Of a stretch of DNA of 64,000 nt, positions 45,335 through 58,844 are shown in pieces. The translations under genes were made by a program, and so were the position numbers. The notes below the pieces were generated by a model. The model was given only the letters and a program-made list of their open reading frames with translations. It did no database searches and was not told the origin of the DNA. This DNA is from Rhodamnia argentea. Taxonomy: Eukaryota > Streptophyta > Magnoliopsida > Myrtales > Myrtaceae. The first letter of the stretch is position 1; every line of letters begins with the position of its first letter. Location: the NCBI RefSeq assembly GCF_020921035.1, contig NC_063156.1, positions 29,684,283-29,748,282 of the forward strand, given 5' to 3'.

Positions 45335-47845
45335 ACCATATCAATAGTGATAATAAAAATAACAATATTAGCAACAATATTCCAATCCCAAATGCCACCG
45401 GGTCACTTGTTAAATTACTATATATGAAGGGAAGTTTACATACCGATTTTCTTTTAAATGTTATATCAACACATTTTGAAAATCGAAATGGTTTGCACGG
45501 TAGCGCTCATTCATGGATGTTAAACCTGAATCTTAAACGTAACTGGGAGCGCTTGTTCATGCTTGCTATCTCTGCACATATTTGGGCAATATGTGAATTC
45601 AAGTTAAACGTGATGTTAAACGTACATTCTATAAATAGTATATACAGGTAAAAAAATTCATTAACTACTTTGACCATATGTGACATGCACGTGTGTGCAT
45701 GGTTAATGTTGATATGTTTTTTTCACTCTTTTGAAAGTGGATCAACTGCAACTCAAACTAAAGAATTGTTTAATTTGAGTTATTTCCCAATTTTTCTCAT
45801 GGGTTTCACAAAAATGAATATAGAGAAAAGAAATGGTATAAACCTTCTCATTTCGAAGCTCCCGCAAATGTGATTTGAGTTCCGCCAACATGTTTAATGT
45901 CCAATCATGTTCATTAACTTGCAGAGAAGCAGGATCAATAGATAGTTCATTGCCTGGTATCTCTGCACATATATTGTGTCTCAGAAAATTTCTTCATTCC
46001 TTCGTTTTTCTTCAACCTCATGTCATCCAGAGCAGGTTGTATAGCAGATAGTTGCTCTTTGAGACTGTCATTCCCCTTCATAATCAAGTGATGTCTGAAA
46101 GCTCAACACTTGTCTAGAAATATTTACTTGGAGAACTGGAGAAAACAAACAAAGTTGGTAATTCTACACTAGGCCTAGGCTGGAGAATAAAAAGAATTTT
46201 CTCATCTCTTTCCTTAATTTTTTTTTCTCTTAAAAAAAAGCCTGTCACTTCATCGATGTAAATTAAAATGCTATGGGTTAATTTGTGCAATAATTTATTC
46301 TCATAATTTTCAATCTCCAATCTTGTACTTCGATTGGTAAAGGTTGAAAAGGTTGATGCCATGATTGATTCAAGTAATTTTCAATCCCCCGATCCTGAAC
46401 TTCGATTATTAGGGCACCCACGAGATGATTGTGCCCTCCTCCCTAAGGGAAGAAATAATTAGAATTTTAAATGTTCGTATTAGATTTGGCTTAATTTCAT
46501 TGAGTTGATATACACATGGTTTAGGAAAATTTCACGGTAATTTTTTTTGTTTATTTTAGTTCCTGTGCATATTGCTCGAAAAATGAAATTGATCTACTTG
46601 TTCAGAGAGTGATCCTATTAGACTACTTATATGAACATATTACCCAGCAACTTGTTGCATAGTGGAATTGTCAAGCATAGTTCCAGTAGCACAATTAAAT
46701 GGGTAAGACATGCTTCATCATAGCGGAAGATGAAAAATATGATTTGAAGATGATACTAATACCCGTATACTCTTTACCAAAAAAAAAAAAAATTTAAAAA
46801 AAGCTTTATAAAAAAAAAATACCCGTATACTCTCTAATATATTCAATGCGACGTTGGTAACAAAAGGATAGATAAAAACTATGTGAATATGTGATAAATG
46901 AGTCATTTGGTTCAAGTTAAACGTTATGGTAAACTTAAATTTCACAAATAGTATAAATAAGTAAAAAAAAATTAGGGCTAATATTACAAAAAATCCTAAA
47001 CTGATACACATATGGTAAATTTGCACTAAACTATTTTTTTTACAACAAATAACCCTAAATTGGTACACAGTGACACATTAACTCAAACTATTTTTTGATC
47101 ATAAAAAACTCCAAACTGGCATATTCGTGACAAACTTACCAAACCGGTACATATGTGACAAATTTACTCACCTTTAGTTTTTTGTTAAATTTTATTATCA
47201 AATTGTTAAGTTGGATGACATGTGGCTGTTGACGAGTATACCAGTTTAAGTTTTTACTCTCTGTTTGTCATAGATGTATCGGTTTGGAATTTTTCGTGGT
47301 ATTAATCCGATTTAACGAAAACGAACAAAGTGTAAATTTATCACACGTGTACCAATTTGAATTTTTTTATGATAAAAAAATTTATTTTAAATTAAATTTA
47401 TCACAGGAGTACCAGTTTGGAGTTTTTGATGATCAAAACCGATTTGGGATTTTGAGTGATAAAAAAATAGTTTGGAGTAAATTTATCACGGGTGTATCAA
47501 TTTAGGGTTTTTTGTGATAGAAAAAATAATTTGAAATAAGTTTATCACAAACGTAGCAATTTGAGATTTTTCGTAGTATTGACCCAAAAATTTATTCAAT
47601 ACATTGATTGTATGTAATTTGAAGGACTAGGAAACTTGTCTGAATTCCACGCATAACAGAAATCCCATGGCAGACCAGTGCACCAAAACCATGCATGAAC
47701 TTACGGCAAACACGAGGTATCATAAGATTGTGATTTCATATGTACACGTAGGCCTCCTCTTCCAGGAGCAAAAGCACGTTTATTTGTTGTCCACGAGCAG
47801 CTAAGCTATTACGAGTCATGACCAAGACTTGTATGAACTGGAACC
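45335..47845. repeat. Segmental duplication, copy B
   Basis: Diverged copy of 34333-36010 in the same orientation, on the other side of the satellite array. It carries extra DNA not in copy A at about 46116-46460 and 46730-47600, the latter including family C tandem sequence. It ends next to the 3' end of the steroleosin-like gene. Confidence 0.75.
46975..47590. repeat. Family C repeat, tandem/inverted units
   Basis: Multiple units of roughly 55-65 bases: first as 'aaaaatcctaaactgatacaca' and 'gtgacaaacttacc', then in the opposite sense as 'taaatttatcacgggtgta' and 'caatttagggttttttgtg'. The halves are inverted about 47180-47220. Related sequence is at 17885-17994, 18915-19100 and 60390-60735. 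Confidence 0.65.
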
Positions 47846-47938
47846 TAGGTACTGAACTCACACACACGAGTTGACTATCTATGCTTTTAAACACTTAAAT
47901 CTTGTCCACATGTTGGATGCCACGGGCAATCACCTGGT

Positions 47939-50131
47939 CTAGCGACTTCTTTCGGCGAGGTCCGGGAACTGGACAGACGGAGGATACACGAGTCGCTTTA
48001 ACCCAGTTAGCTCCAATATTCTGAGGTTGAGTGCATTCCTCTCTGAGCTCTGAGTTCCGGCCACCAACAACAACCGGTTGCACCATTCAATTACCTCGGG
48101 GCAAAAAACCTTCCAGTAGAAGGTCGACTTCACCCATGCTGGTTCCGTCAAGTAGTTGTCTCCACGGCATGCCCCTTTCACTATTTCCTCCGCCGCCGCT
48201 TCCACCGACCTTATCGGCATCACCCCCACTTGCACCTAAAATAACAACATGAATACCAACAACTGACCATTTTCTGCAGTCAATGCACATAATAATGACA
48301 GAGTGATTGAAGTTTGATTAATCAAATTGAATCGTTTCCACGAGACGGAAAATGCTTATCCCACGCTAGTCCCGTTTAGGTGAGATACTGATAGAAACTG
48401 CGCGAATATCTTAGATGATATATAGTCTATGATTGTACACGAGAAAACCTTACATCTCTCATTTGAGGATCCAAAACCATGCGACCTTCTTTCGAAAGGA
48501 ACTTTCCTCGAGTCATTTCTGATTCAATCAAGCCTGGAGTCACAATGGTTATGGTAATCTCTGATCCCAATTCTGTCCTCAATGTCTCATAGAAGCTTAT
48601 TACGGCCGCCTTGCTTGCCTGATGAGATCCACTAGATTAGAACAATGAAAATCGCAACCTTCCTAATGAATTCCCAAATTTCATAGAGCTAGTTCAGTTC
48701 AGTGTTAAGCAGCCAGTAAGGAGACATTACCTTTCTCGCTGTCATAGCAAAGAAATTCGAAAACCAAACCAACAAGCAGGTAGTGGCAATGATTCCAGCG
48801 TCAAAGCAAACAAGTGATAAGTGATAGGAAATGGCTATATCTTAACAATTATAATTCGACTGACTGAGGAATGCACATGAAGTGATCTTGCCATCCTAAT
48901 TAGTCAGTGACTTACGTTGTAGACGGACATTCTTGGGGCTGGAAGCCACCCGGCTGCCGAAGCTATCGCTACAATCTTTCCTCTGCTTCTCTTCAGGTAG
49001 GGAAGAGCAAAGTAACTGCTATACACCGAACCCCAGAAATTGACGTCCTTCACAAGTCGCACATCAAAGGCAAGCTTATCAGATGAGATGTAAGTAGCAA
49101 AGTACCCAATTCCCTATCTGCTTTTTGTTTGCAGAAACATTTGAGCTATTTATTGCGGGATCAATGGTTGAAAATGTCTTCACTTCGGTGTAATTCAATC
49201 AGCAAAGGAGATCAATCAATGGACTTATATCAGATGTAACTTATATACCATTGCAGGGCAGAGCTTAGTGACGTCGGGGCAGTCCTCAAACATGCACATG
49301 GGGGCTATCCCAGCATTAGTCACCAGGTGATCCACTGTCCCGACACGGGCCAAATGACATCAGATAGGGCACTAGTGTTAACCCAATGATGAACATATCA
49401 ATATCGCTGAAAAGATATCGCGAATAGTGACGTGCTTACGGCGGCCAAAATGGTCAATCGTTCGATCAATGAACCTCTCGCAATCTTCTGCCCTGGACAC
49501 ATCTCCCTGGATGACGACCACATCAGGAGAGCCCAATTGATAAGCCATGTCGGCAACATCTCTCAAGCGGTTCTCCCTCCTCGCAACCAGTGCCAAGCAC
49601 GCCCCTCTCTTCGCATACGAGTATGCGAGGTGCTTAATTCACGAGATTAATGGACATTTAACCAAATATCCCACAGTCGAAATGCAATAACAATCCATCA
49701 CATCACTTGATCACGTCGCTTATACCAATTCAGTAAGCTAATCATTAACTGTTATGTTGAGTACGTATCATTAATTGTTAAGTTTGCCCCAACTTAGAAA
49801 TGGTTCTAGATAAGGGGAGTTGATACGGCATAAGAAACGACGGGACAAACAAAGGAAAAACTTGAAAACGAGAGGGCCAAGAGAAGAGACAAACCTCGCC
49901 GACGCCGGAGGAAGCTCCGGTGATGAGGACGACTTTGCCGGCGACGTCCTCGCTGAAGGCGGAGCGGAAGGCGAAGAGGAGGAGCTTGAGGAAGAGGTAG
50001 GGTGGGAGGATGAAGAGGAGGGCGCCGATGGCGACGGGAGGGAGAGTGCTGTTCAGGAACGTGTGGATCAAATCCACGGCTCGTCCCGCGAAGAAGAGGA
50101 AGATGAAGGTAGCCACGGAGATGATGTCCAT
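47939..50131 (-). CDS. Steroleosin-type 11-beta-hydroxysteroid dehydrogenase-like protein
   Basis: Membrane-anchored short-chain dehydrogenase of the plant HSD/steroleosin family, which sits on oil bodies and oxidises or reduces sterol-like substrates with NAD(P). Six minus-strand exons: 50131-49895, 49632-49440, 49334-49249, 49047-48916, 48618-48454, 48235-47939; 369 aa, GT-AG, in frame. Residues 1-60 are hydrophobic with a proline-knot-like STLPPVAIGALLFILPP. The Rossmann motif is TGASSGVG (71-78) and the NAG motif is TNAG (149-152; NNAG is usual). Catalytic residues are Ser202 (AIASAAG) and Y215-NAS-K219, with the intron falling between Asn216 and Ala217. The PGLIESEMT substrate-loop region follows. 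MDIISV is used as start: an upstream in-frame ATG at 50353 would add an unlikely, low-similarity N-terminus. The N-terminus is some 18 residues longer than I recall for Arabidopsis HSD1. Confidence 0.92.
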
Positions 50132-50209
50132 TCTCCTTCTCGATTTCCAAAGTGGAGTCTCGTTGCGTTCTTGTAACGAAGCGAGCAAAGTTTTGGAAAC
50201 GGAGAGATT

Positions 50210-50314
50210 TGCATGGACTGGATTCGACACGTGGGCATGGTCATCCCCTGTCCTTTCGACAGCAAGAGCATGAGACACCGAGCTGACTTTGATGTTACAG
50301 AGACGATGACGTGA
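50210..50314 (-). promoter_or_regulatory. G-box, RY-like and ACGTG motifs upstream of steroleosin-like gene
   Basis: TGCATG at 50210-50215, CACGTG at 50228-50233 and TGACGTGA at 50307-50314, within about 185 bases upstream of the start. ABRE/G-box plus RY-type motifs are typical of seed and ABA-responsive promoters, in line with the oil-body role of steroleosins. I could not place a TATA box. Confidence 0.4.
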
Positions 50315-50353
50315 CCTTTCCTTGCATTTTTGTTCAATGTCCAATCGATGCAA

Positions 50354-51890
50354 TTAGGTTTCTCAAATCTTATCAAATCCGTGTTGTCCTCCCCGCTAGG
50401 CCCGTCAAACGAGCACGTCGGGTCCGGTTTGAATTTTGTCGAAAATGATCCGATTCGAATTGGCCAATTCTAATTCATTTTTAGCAAAATCTTTCCATTA
50501 AATTATTACTATTGAAGGATGGGCAGCTCAATGAAACAGCTTATTAAGTTAGCGAGAGTTTAACAGCCGGATTATGGATGGATTTCCGAAGGTGGTGGTG
50601 AAAGTCTGGCTTGAGCCATTCATAAAACATTAAACGGGGTTCTGACTTTAGCTTTTTGACTACATATATGGACAAGAAATCTTAATAAATCGGGCTTCAT
50701 TAAAGCCCAATTTACATTTCTCACGTAACAAAAGCAAAATTATGTTAATCTACCTCCTTTCAATCACTTTCCAAAATTACGCACCTCACTGGACAAGCAA
50801 GCTATAAATTTGCTACACAACAACACACTTGTCGATCTAATGTATGAGGCAATTATTGCATCAATAAAAATGAATTTGAAAAAATGTAACACGTAGAAGA
50901 AGTTGTCATCTGATCGGCCCCGGTCGAACCAAATATCGGGGTCGGCATGTCATATATATATTTTTTTTGTCATAAGCAAACTTCTTTCATTAAAAACTTG
51001 AACTTGAGACACCAGAGTTTTCTCCAATTTATTTAGCTCCAAATTCAAAGGTTGCACTTGGATATCGTTTGGAGCGACCTATACGTAAGCTTGCCAATTT
51101 TGCATATGTAAAATGTGCCGATTGACATATAGATGTGGCGACTGTTGTGGCACTTTTTTACATATAGATTTAGCTGCTTTGTACCCTTAATTCTGTAGTA
51201 GACTTGGTGAAATTTGGCTTATATGCTTGTAAAATCACAACTTAGCTTTTGCGTAGTTTAAACATGAAATTTTGCTCACCTAAATACATTCACAAGATAA
51301 TGTGCTTACCGGGCACCATGTACCAGTAATTTTTATTTATTTTTTTTATAACAAAGAGTTCTATGGAAGTTTTTTTTTTTTTTTTTTTTTGGGTCGAAGA
51401 GTTCTATAGAAGTTCAAAAGTTAATTTACATCGTAACATGATATCGTCTTGGATTGTATGTCCTTATTCATGTCAAAATCTAGAAAAATTAGCGAATCAC
51501 GTGGGAACTTAAAAAAATACATTACAATTATTCGCAAAGTTATCTATATTTCAGACGGAATCTCATTCTCTACGCTCGATCCGCATCAACTGATATTCCC
51601 AGCAACATTTGTCAATCAACTCGATTTAAGGTAGGATTTGTCTGAAAGGTCCTTTAAAAATTTGGAAGAAGAGTGGATGCGAGACGAGAGCCATCGAAGC
51701 GCGTGTAAAGAAAAAGAGCGCTCCCTGGCAAACACGAATTTCTTCCGGCCTCTTTCATTTTGAACCCCGCCCACTCGCGGATACTGCCCGCCCTCCCCCA
51801 CCCAAAAAATTTCACTCAGATCTCCACCCCTCACCCCAACCCAACCCCCATCCTCTTCTCTCTTTCATTTCGCGCGCGCAAATCAGCAGT
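50354..51890. other. Intergenic between divergent steroleosin-like and DEK genes
   Basis: The two genes are transcribed away from each other. The region holds a short TA run near 50951-50960 and a poly-T tract at about 51370-51391. No gene or recognised TE. The last 150-250 bases are probably the DEK promoter and leader. Confidence 0.4.
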
Positions 51891-51896
51891 CGCTCT

Positions 51897-51960
51897 CTCT
51901 GCCGATCGCTCCCTCGCTCTCGCTCTCGCTCTCGCTCCCATCAGATCAGATCAGATCAGA
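51897..51960 (+). repeat. CTCTCG and TCAGA simple repeats in DEK leader
   Basis: A pyrimidine-rich run of CTCTCG-like hexamers (51897-51938) is followed by four TCAGA units (51941-51960), about 90-150 bases before the DEK start codon. CT-rich leaders are common near plant transcription starts. Confidence 0.8.
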
Positions 51961-52049
51961 TCCGCCCCCGCCCTGCTTCTCCTTCTCCACCCACGCCTAA
52001 ACCTCTCGCTAGGGTTTTTTTGCGCCTTCCTTCCCCCCATTTTCTCACC

Positions 52050-55000
52050 ATGGCCTCCGAAGCCCTCGAAACCGCGGAACCCGAAGGGGCGGCTCCTGTC
52101 GAGGGCAAGGACCAGCTCTCCGAGAAATTAGACGAGGAACCGAAGGTCGAAGAAGAGGCGGAGCAGAAAGACCAGGAGATTCCTCCGGAAGCCCCGGAGG
52201 CTTCCGACGAGAAAACGGCCGACGAAGATGGGGATGATGCCCAGGAAGTGAAAGAAAGCGAAGAGAGTCCAAAAGGAAGCTCCGAGCCGAAGAAGAAGTC
52301 GAAGAAAGATTCGGCGACGCCCGGAATCGAGCGGCCCGCCAGAGAAAGGAGATCGGTGGAGCGATATTCCGCTCCTGCCCTCGTCAGGACGCCCTCCAGC
52401 AAGGGTTTGTCCATCGGAAAGGTACTGTTGGAGCAGCTTCAGGCTTGGAATTTTTTTTTTTTTCCTTTTTTCAATCTTTCTCATTTTATTAACGGCTTGC
52501 TCGTATTTCAGGGTAGTGGTACGCAGCTTAAGGACATTCCGAACGGTATGTTTCCAGCTTTAATTGTTTCTTCAAGTTTTACAGTGCGTCTGCTGCCTCT
52601 TCGCCTAGCATTTTTGTTGTGGGGAGTTTTTTGTTGTGCTTAGTGTCTGCATATGCCCATGGCCTTCAACTATTTCCGGTTAGTGTCTTGAATTTGTTGT
52701 GCGACGAATGTGGCCCTCAATATTTCGATGTCTCAAGCTGTGTGAAGGCTCAGGGATGGTTTTTCGTGGTGTCCGTGCCTTAAAAATCTGCATGCTAGAT
52801 GTAGTCTCTATGCCTGGAGAATCTGCATCCTTGGCACCATCAAGCTTTATAGTCTAAATACTATTTGCCAACAATTCGTGTTTGAATATTTGCATCACTT
52901 TGGCGTCGAAATCCAACCATCTTGTGGGTTGTAATGGCGAGAATCATCTATTGCCTGGCCTGAGCTTCTGTTAATGGACTTTTGCATATTTGATTTTTGT
53001 TGAAAGTGCACAGCTAATGGTCCATCAATATTAGTAATTTGGGGAAGTATCACCTTCATGATCATGAACCCTCCATCACAATTTTTGGAGCATTTCCACG
53101 GTTTGAAGTAGCAAAATAGAAATTGAGACTACGATCATCAGAGAAACAATTATTAGAGTCAGCATTTGGCTAGGATGCACCGTTTTGCTCTTCAGAGTTC
53201 TTTAAGCTTCTTTTCCAGAAACCCAGCCTTTGAAGTTTTGCAAATTACCCAAAGAGAATATTTTTTAAGGCTAGCTGCTCCTGCTCAGTAGCAAGTGATA
53301 ATTATTTCATCGACTGACAGAGAGCTTCCTAGGTGCCAAATGACAGTCAAGCAGTTCTCTCGTACTATAATCCATCTAGTCATGACCAATTTCTTGCCTT
53401 TTTACCACTAGAAAGGCTTCTTTATTGTATAATTAGCTGGATGTGCGTTGAAGGCATACTAGGATCTTAGCTACAGAAACGTGATGTTGGTTTGGAAAGT
53501 AGATGATACGGATAATATTTTCATAGGGTAATGCTGCAGCTTGTTATTAGATCATGAGAGTGATCTCCTAGATGTTGCTGCTGCCTGCTGCCGCACTAGT
53601 TATCTCTGAACATGAACTAGCAAAAGTAGGTTCATGGTCTGAAGATATATAAATGTGGCAAATGCAGTCCTTGTTAATTTTGGACTTATAGTTTTGGCGA
53701 TTTGTTCTTGTTTATTTCTATCACAACAAGATGGACTTTACACTTTCTTCTTTGTGTTTATGGGACTCTAGAATTTTCCTTGCGTCCATTTGCTTTTGTT
53801 ATCTTGTCTCAGTGGCTGCTCTTCAGCCTCGTGGACAGCACTGATTAAATTTTATTTCCTTCTGTTCACAGCAGCCTCGCCTTTTTTCTCCTGATATTTT
53901 TTAATATTTCAGTTGCATTCAAGTTATCGAAGAGAAAACCTGATGACAACCTGCAAATACTTCACTCAATACTTTTCGGAAAGAAAGCTAAGGTGATCTT
54001 TTAATTTAATTATATTGGCTATATTTCTTTTGTGCCACTTTTTTTTTTAAGGGTATGCAGTTAAACGTAGAGGCTCAAAGAGTTGCCCTCACCTAGTCTA
54101 GTGGTTGTTTACTGGAATCACATGAATCATGGAGTACCAATTTGCACAGATAGTTTTGTTCTTCCATTGATTGACAAAAGCATCTGCTTAGATAATCAGT
54201 ATGGAAATAGGTTTATACAAATTTGGTTAACATTTGTATCTTAGTAAATTAACAAACCTGTCTTTGTCCCTGGCATGGCAGAGGATACTCCTTTGATTAG
54301 AGCTGAGAATTATAATTAACTAGCCATATCATATCATAGGCTGTTTCACTACGAATGAATTGTGTACCACATTAGGATGTTGCTTGCAAACTTTTGCTTC
54401 CTGTGGGTTCATATCATGCGCCATCATCTTGCAGTCCAATTTAGTCAATTACATACTTTGTAAAGATTTAAAGGCCAAATAAAGAATATCCATCCTTTCT
54501 CAGTTCTTATTCCCAAACCTTGGGTTTATCAAATTGCATCTTCAGCTTTTGTATGATAGGGGTGTCTAAGATGACTTTTCTTTCAGCAACTATAGAGAAA
54601 ACTATGGCGAGTTTGAGAAGGCTATTGTATGGTTGGGGTATCTGAAGTTACTTTTTTCAGCAAATTCGCGGAAAGCTGTATTATTGAGTTAGAGACGTTG
54701 ATCTGTGTACTGCACTATCCTTTAGCTCCAGATTTCGACTGCACGTCTATTCTCCTGTTATTTCTCATGCATTCAGCAATCAAAATTGTCCAGCAAGTTC
54801 TTGAAGTTATTCTTCCAAGACAATCTGAAGGCTGACATCTCTCTAGGATATGTAAGGCCTCTTTGGTTTGAATTCTCCAAATTTGTGTTTTCATTTTCAA
54901 TTGGGAATGAAAACTTACCAATGCGGTACTCCTGTTTTCAATTGTTAAGTGAAAACGTGAAAATGCCTTTTTGGTGATTCCACACCTTTTTAATCAAAAT

Positions 55001-58000
55001 GCTGTTTTCATTTTGTAATGAAGCCTTCTACTTTCATTTTTGTTGCCAATTTATGAAATTTTTCACTAGATTCCTGGCGTTTTCTTCAAGTCTGTCTTGG
55101 ATCTATCAAGCCAAGTAAAGAAATAAGAAGAGAAAAAGGTCCATCTCTTGAAAAAAAAAAAAAAACAGAATGCATGAGAGGGAAGGAGGACAATCTGAGT
55201 CTCATGATGTGGGAGGGCTGATGTCTGCTTGAGGGGATTAAATGAGCATTTACATAGTGGGAGGGACGATGTATGTCTTCCAACCACTCTCTCAGTTTGG
55301 TGAAATCTTGGCTTCAAACAAACGGACACAAGCTTTCCTAACCATGGGTCGTCAAGTTTGCACCTTTTTCCTTTAATTTTTGAATAATTATTTCTCATCC
55401 TTTCCGTGAATGCAACCCTCTTCACTGCAAGAGCCCTCCAAAGCTTCATTTGAAAAGGCAAATCTCCTAAGAAACCTCCCAATTGTTATTTAAAAAGATA
55501 AGAAAAACTTGAAAGGAGAGTCCAAAAGGTGTTCCATGAAATTTGGTGGGCACATGTAGGTCATAAGTGTATTTCCAAAGGGTTCATGAGACGAATGCCT
55601 CTTGTCATCTCAATTGAGTTCTGTACAATTTTTCTGTGTTGAGTATACTGCTACATGGTTAGATTCTGATAATAATTATTGTATTCAAGAATATTGACAG
55701 CACCTTTAGACGTTGACTCTGTTTGTCACTGGACATCACACATGGCGTATTATATGCAGGTGCACAGCTTGAAGAGAAACATAGGCCAGTTTTCTGGGTA
55801 TGTGTGGACTGAGAATCAGGTATATGCCTTGTTAGAGCCTTCCGGATTGTAGTCTTTTGCACCTATATATATTGAATCATGTTGGCTTGTTTAGTGACCC
55901 TAGGAGATATGGATTATTTTGGAGATTTTCTCTGAGTATGCATTCTCATATTATTTGGGAAGATGTTATGAATGTACATTGGAAGGAGTGTAGATGCTTC
56001 CCTTTCAATTCTTTTTTTCTTCCCTGTAGCTGGAAAAACAGAGAGCTAAAGTGAAGGAAAAACTTGAGAAATGTGTCAAAGATAAGTTGATTGACTTCTG
56101 TGATGTGCTCAACATTCCAATAAATAAGGCAGCTGTTAAGAAGGTATGTGATTATACAAACGATTTTGTTTCCAGCTTCCTGTTTGATATGCATTTTTCC
56201 TTCCATACCGGATTGGGCATTTTCCAGGAGGAGCTTTCTGCAAAGTTGTTGGAATTTCTGGAATCACCACATTCTACGACTGATGTTTTGCTTGCTGACA
56301 AGGAACAGGTACTGGTATCATGCGGTGTTGCTTTTGTGTGTCTATTTTTTGTATTAATTCTTCTTGATGAGAATTTATATTCGGCTCATGTTAATTGAGA
56401 AGGGCCAAAAGCGTAAGAGGAGGATCGCACCAAGCAAAACTTTAGTCCCTGGAGAAGCATCAAGTACAATGACAGAAAAGGTTTCTTTTCCTCTCTTTTG
56501 CTGGTATTCTTATGAGTACCATTCTAGATCTGTCGTTTTTACCCAGTAGCATTATTTTTTATTAACTTAATATCACAACTTTTCATTTCTTTTTATTTTA
56601 TTTGATTGTGTGATTGCTTAAAATGATACTCAGCTTACTGATGTTGCTTCTCTGTTTAACCATCCTCAGTTTACCTTCACTCAGGAAGGACTGATATGGC
56701 CAGATCCTATCTGTTTATTTCACCTAACACCTATGATTCCTGATCTAATTTTCATCTTTCGACAGTGTTATTATTTCCATATAAGAAATGATAGGGACAT
56801 CGATATGAATAGCCTGGTTTAGGGAGAGACAAAGTACATCAGAGTTAAAAAGCATTTGATTCTATTCCAGTTCAGTAACTCCACTGTATGTGTTGCAAAT
56901 TGCCTGTTTGTCTCGTTTCTACCTCTCAAAAAGAGACCTAGAAAACACTGGGAACGTAACTTCAAGATTTGGCCAAAAAGAAAATAATGTGCCAGCAGGA
57001 TCTTTTACTATCACAGAGCATTAAAAATATAAAGGTTATTTCTGCTTGGGATCGATTTGATTGTTGTTGGTGCTTTAAGCGTTTTGTTCTGTCTAGTACC
57101 ACCCTCTTACCTTTTGTCTCCTTTTGATATTTGGAAAGCACTTGAAATCTTTGTTCACTGTGTATCATTTGCTGTAGAAACAAAAACAAGCTCCTGACTC
57201 TGAGAAGAAGTCATTGGAGGTTTCTTCAGAAGAGGACGGTGATGATAAAGGTGACAATAAGCAAGTCAAGGACGGTTCTGATGCAAATAGTGATGATGAT
57301 ATGGTGTCTAAAGAGGAGAGTGGTGATGAGAAGAGCAAGTCAGAGGAAGACGATACACTGAAGGAGCCAGTGTCCAAAAGTTCATCCAGGAAAAAATCAA
57401 AGGATAGCTCGGTGTCCAAAACCAAAGATACCTCTGAGTCTGCCAAAATGGTCACTCCTGCAAAATCGGCCAAGAAATTGTCCGCCTCAGCCTCAAAGAA
57501 GAGTACTGTAGATGGGGTTGGTAGTAAAAAATCACTTCCTAAGTCAGAAGGATCCATGTCAAAGAAGCAAAAGGTTGAAAAGAGCAATCAAAACAACCAA
57601 AGTGTTTCCTCAAAGGCGAAAACCTTGAGCAAGAAACAGTCCACCAAACCCTCAACAGAGGCGTCAGTCAAGGATCGAGGTAAATATGCTTGCCTTCTGT
57701 AACCTGGTTCAAGTCTTATAAGATAGATGATAAAAATGTGTGATATACATGAATAAATACGATTGTTATCCCAGTTACAACTACTGGTACTTTAAGAATT
57801 TTGCTAGTTTATGAAGACAGAAAAAATGTGAAGATGAATATGCTGGTCATATGATCGATGAAACTATAACAGAGTTACCTAAACTATGTGTCAATAATTA
57901 AAGATTTTTATATTTTGGACATTAATTAAAGCGATTCTTACAAATTTTTCACTTTTTAGACAAACTATGTATGGATTCCCCTTTTAAACCTTGGGTCTGT

Positions 58001-58844
58001 CGCTGGGGGAGAATATGAAAAATTAACTGGTAGAAGTTCTTTCTTATGTGGTCGTATGAACATCAATATCTTCATTTGCAACGCTTGTCACTGTCATTTC
58101 TTCTGTTGGTTTAATGTTCTTGGTAACATTATATCATGATCTTCTGCTTGATTATATATTGTTATCCAAAGTATGTTAATAGGTCTAAATCTGCTCAGTG
58201 TAATTGTCTGCTAAAACATTTCTGTTGGGAATTTCATCTGATTTCTTCTTGTTTTGTGACAGTACTAAAAATTTGTGGTTTGTAGTTCACAAGTTGTTCT
58301 TTACTGCGTGTTTTATCTTTACTTCATTTTGCGCCCCTTTTAAGAGTTGAGAACTAGTTAATGAAATGTAATTAATGGTGTTTATGTTCATGAAGTAGGG
58401 AAAGGCAAAAGTAGCAAAAAGCCAAAAGCTGAACCCGGCAGAGAAGAGATGCATGCTGTTGTCGTAGATATTCTCAAGAAAGTCGACTTCAATACTGTAC
58501 GTTTAGTTTCTAAATCTGTTATTCCATTGTTAAAATACTTCTCTTTTTGATGCTTTCCAGCCTCACTTATGTATTCTATGATGCAGGCAACCTTATCCGA
58601 CATTCTCCGGCAACTTGGTATGTTTCTTTTATGCAGGGAAGGCTACATAATCTTCTGTTACAATCGTGACTAACAAAAGTGCATGCAAACTTCAGGTACC
58701 CACTTTGGCGTGGATCTGATGCACAGAAAGGCAGAAATTAAGGATGTTATTACTGAGGTCATAAATAATATGACCGATGATGAGGATGAAGGCGATGATG
58801 ATGAGGAAGCTGAGGATAAGGCTGATGCCGATGACAATGAATGA
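52050..58844 (+). CDS. DEK2: DEK-domain chromatin-associated protein (DEK2-like)
   Basis: Nuclear chromatin architectural protein. Eleven exons: 52050-52421, 52512-52545, 53913-53992, 55760-55819, 56030-56143, 56228-56308, 56400-56480, 57178-57679, 58399-58496, 58587-58617, 58696-58844; 533 aa, all GT-AG and in frame. Residues 1-100 are acidic and low complexity, ending in ERPARERRSVERY. The conserved central DEK region spans about 110-230: KDIPNVAFKLSKRK, ILFGKKAK, KRNIGQFSGYVW, DFCDVLNIPI and LLEFLESP. Residues 232-450 are lysine/serine/acid-rich with nuclear-signal-like KRKRR. A C-terminal DEK_C domain (about 457-510: ILKKVDFNTATLSDILRQLG, then HFGVDLMHRKAEIKDVI) is followed by an acidic tail. 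Introns 2 and 3 are long (about 1.37 and 1.77 kb). Length and motif order match what I remember of Arabidopsis DEK2; the paralogue number is tentative. Confidence 0.92.

Noticed and set aside
50132..50353. Upstream start for the steroleosin-like protein
   Set aside because: It would add 74 unrelated residues before the hydrophobic anchor; the family begins near the anchor.
54840..55560. Transposon insertion in DEK intron 3
   Set aside because: The start 'ggcctctttggttt' resembles some transposon ends, but I could not find a matching inverted end or target duplication in the intron.
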